Below, in pieces: positions 63,347 to 64,000 of a stretch of DNA of 64,000 nucleotides; the first letter of the stretch is position 1; each line of letters starts with the position of its first letter. Origin of the DNA: CAYJAD01 sp964372165 (lineage in GTDB: Bacteria > Desulfobacterota > Desulfovibrionia > Desulfovibrionales > Desulfovibrionaceae); contig CAYJPT010000001.1 in the NCBI GenBank assembly GCA_964372165.1, forward strand, positions 1 to 64,000. The letters are read 5' to 3'. Both the position numbers and the translations under genes were made by a program. The notes under the pieces were generated by a model, which saw only the letters and a program-made list of their open reading frames with translations, did no database searches and was not told where the DNA came from.

Positions 63347-64000
63347 AGCGGATAACAAAATCGCTACACGCATAATGCAATGGCGTAATACATTATGTAA
63401 AAATGATACATGGTGTATATTAATAGCGGCAGACCCAGATGCACTTGGTGCAGCCATGGCCTTAAAGCGTATTTTAAGTTACCGAGTTAAAGAGGTTACT
63501 ATTGCAAGCATTAACACCGTAACACGCCCCGATAATCTTGCCATGTTGCGCTATTTACGCATCCCCTTAGTGGACTGGCAAGAAAATATGGTCAATGACT
63601 TTAGTCACTTTGCCATTGTAGATTCTCAACCACATCATAATCCGGCCTTTGAAAAAGTAAAATTTTCTGTCATTATTGATCATCACCCCTTAGCTGAAAA
63701 AACCACATATGAAGCTGATTTTATAGATATTTGCCCAGAATATGGTGCAACATGCACCATGATGACGCGTTATATAAAAGCCTTAAATATTCGTCCTGGT
63801 AAATTACTTGCCACAGCCATGCTTTATGGCATTCGTGCCGACACAGCAGCCTTTGACCGCAGCGGTATTACCGTTGATTTCCAAGCTTATCAATATCTAT
63901 CACGCTTTGCAGATATAAATTTAATGCGACGTATTTTTCGTAGTGAATATCTTTTAAGCTGGCTTCCTCTTTTTAGTCGTGCATTTCGCAGCCTTAAAAC
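63339..64000 (+). CDS. DHH-family phosphoesterase (partial, runs off window end)
   Basis: An open frame starts at ATG 63339, overlapping the preceding stop by 8 bases, and continues beyond 64000. The visible 220 residues show the DHH phosphoesterase layout: AADPDALGAAMALKRIL (metal-binding Asp pair), AIVDSQ and VIIDHHPLAEKT (the DHH motif), then ATAMLYGIRADTAAF. Such enzymes degrade oligoribonucleotides, cyclic dinucleotides or polyphosphate; which one cannot be told here. The C-terminal DHHA1 domain lies outside the window. Confidence 0.88.
   Translation, partial: MSKADNKIATRIMQWRNTLCKNDTWCILIAADPDALGAAMALKRILSYRVKEVTIASINTVTRPDNLAMLRYLRIPLVDWQENMVNDFSHFAIVDSQPHHNPAFEKVKFSVIIDHHPLAEKTTYEADFIDICPEYGATCTMMTRYIKALNIRPGKLLATAMLYGIRADTAAFDRSGITVDFQAYQYLSRFADINLMRRIFRSEYLLSWLPLFSRAFRSLK

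Noticed and set aside
1..64000. tRNA, rRNA or CRISPR array
   Set aside because: No cloverleaf with a GTTCRA loop, no rRNA-like block and no regularly spaced direct repeats were found by reading both strands; the repeats present are hairpin elements.

Overview
The window is AT-rich bacterial chromosome, densely coding on both strands. It most resembles a low-GC member of the Desulfovibrionaceae (sulfate-reducer / Lawsonia-Bilophila type). The grounds are a flavodoxin of the Desulfovibrio type (W60 and Y98 flavin-stacking positions), the flgI-flgJ-flgN-flgK-flgL-csrA-fliW order, a fused CobA-HemD, TRAP-TAXI transport, an orphan HypF and a selenoprotein. No rRNA, tRNA, CRISPR array or complete insertion sequence was seen. 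The species cannot be fixed from the sequence.

Layout. (1) 1-1.4 kb: a small conserved protein and a periplasmic cyclophilin. (2) 1.5-14.6 kb: the most unusual locus. A tight minus-strand operon encodes a ketosynthase-less polyketide-synthase-like protein (AT-ACP-KR-DH), a TolC-type outer-membrane lipoprotein, a HlyD-type adaptor, a Wzx/MVF-type flippase and a small lipoprotein. Divergent from it are an alpha-oxoamine synthase, a class II asparagine synthetase and an outer-membrane beta-barrel protein. Together they look like synthesis plus export of an unknown amino-ketide or lipid-like metabolite. (3) 14.8-22.5 kb: housekeeping genes (lepA, an AlkA-like glycosylase, cobA-hemD, pepA, hemW). 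(4) 22.6-31.5 kb: flgE, a TAXI-TRAP transporter, GDP-mannose/GDP-fucose genes and a DUF721 protein. (5) 31.6-45.5 kb: a TPR protein, ruvC, a minus-strand operon (FmdB-type zinc ribbon, purB, pyrE, an L,D-transpeptidase, a membrane-anchored protein), mltA, an orphan amino-acid ABC permease, thiL and a UvrD-type helicase. (6) 45.6-46.2 kb: a peroxiredoxin-like selenoprotein with an in-frame TGA at the active-site cysteine position. (7) 46.3-54.1 kb: the hook/hook-junction flagellar operon ending in csrA and fliW. (8) 54.3-64 kb: an EamA transporter, an acyl-CoA synthetase with a cupin regulator, hypF, flavodoxin, a CbiR-like TIM barrel and a DHH phosphoesterase cut by the window end.

The intergenic DNA is unusually structured. 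It holds a MITE-like family bounded by TTAAGGAAA inverted repeats (two full copies and two minimal copies, the latter supplying stop codons of flanking genes), a 51-bp repeat pair, a nested-hairpin element in two copies, and recurring terminator-like hairpins with the same stem sequences. These probably reflect mobile or RNA-level elements specific to this lineage.
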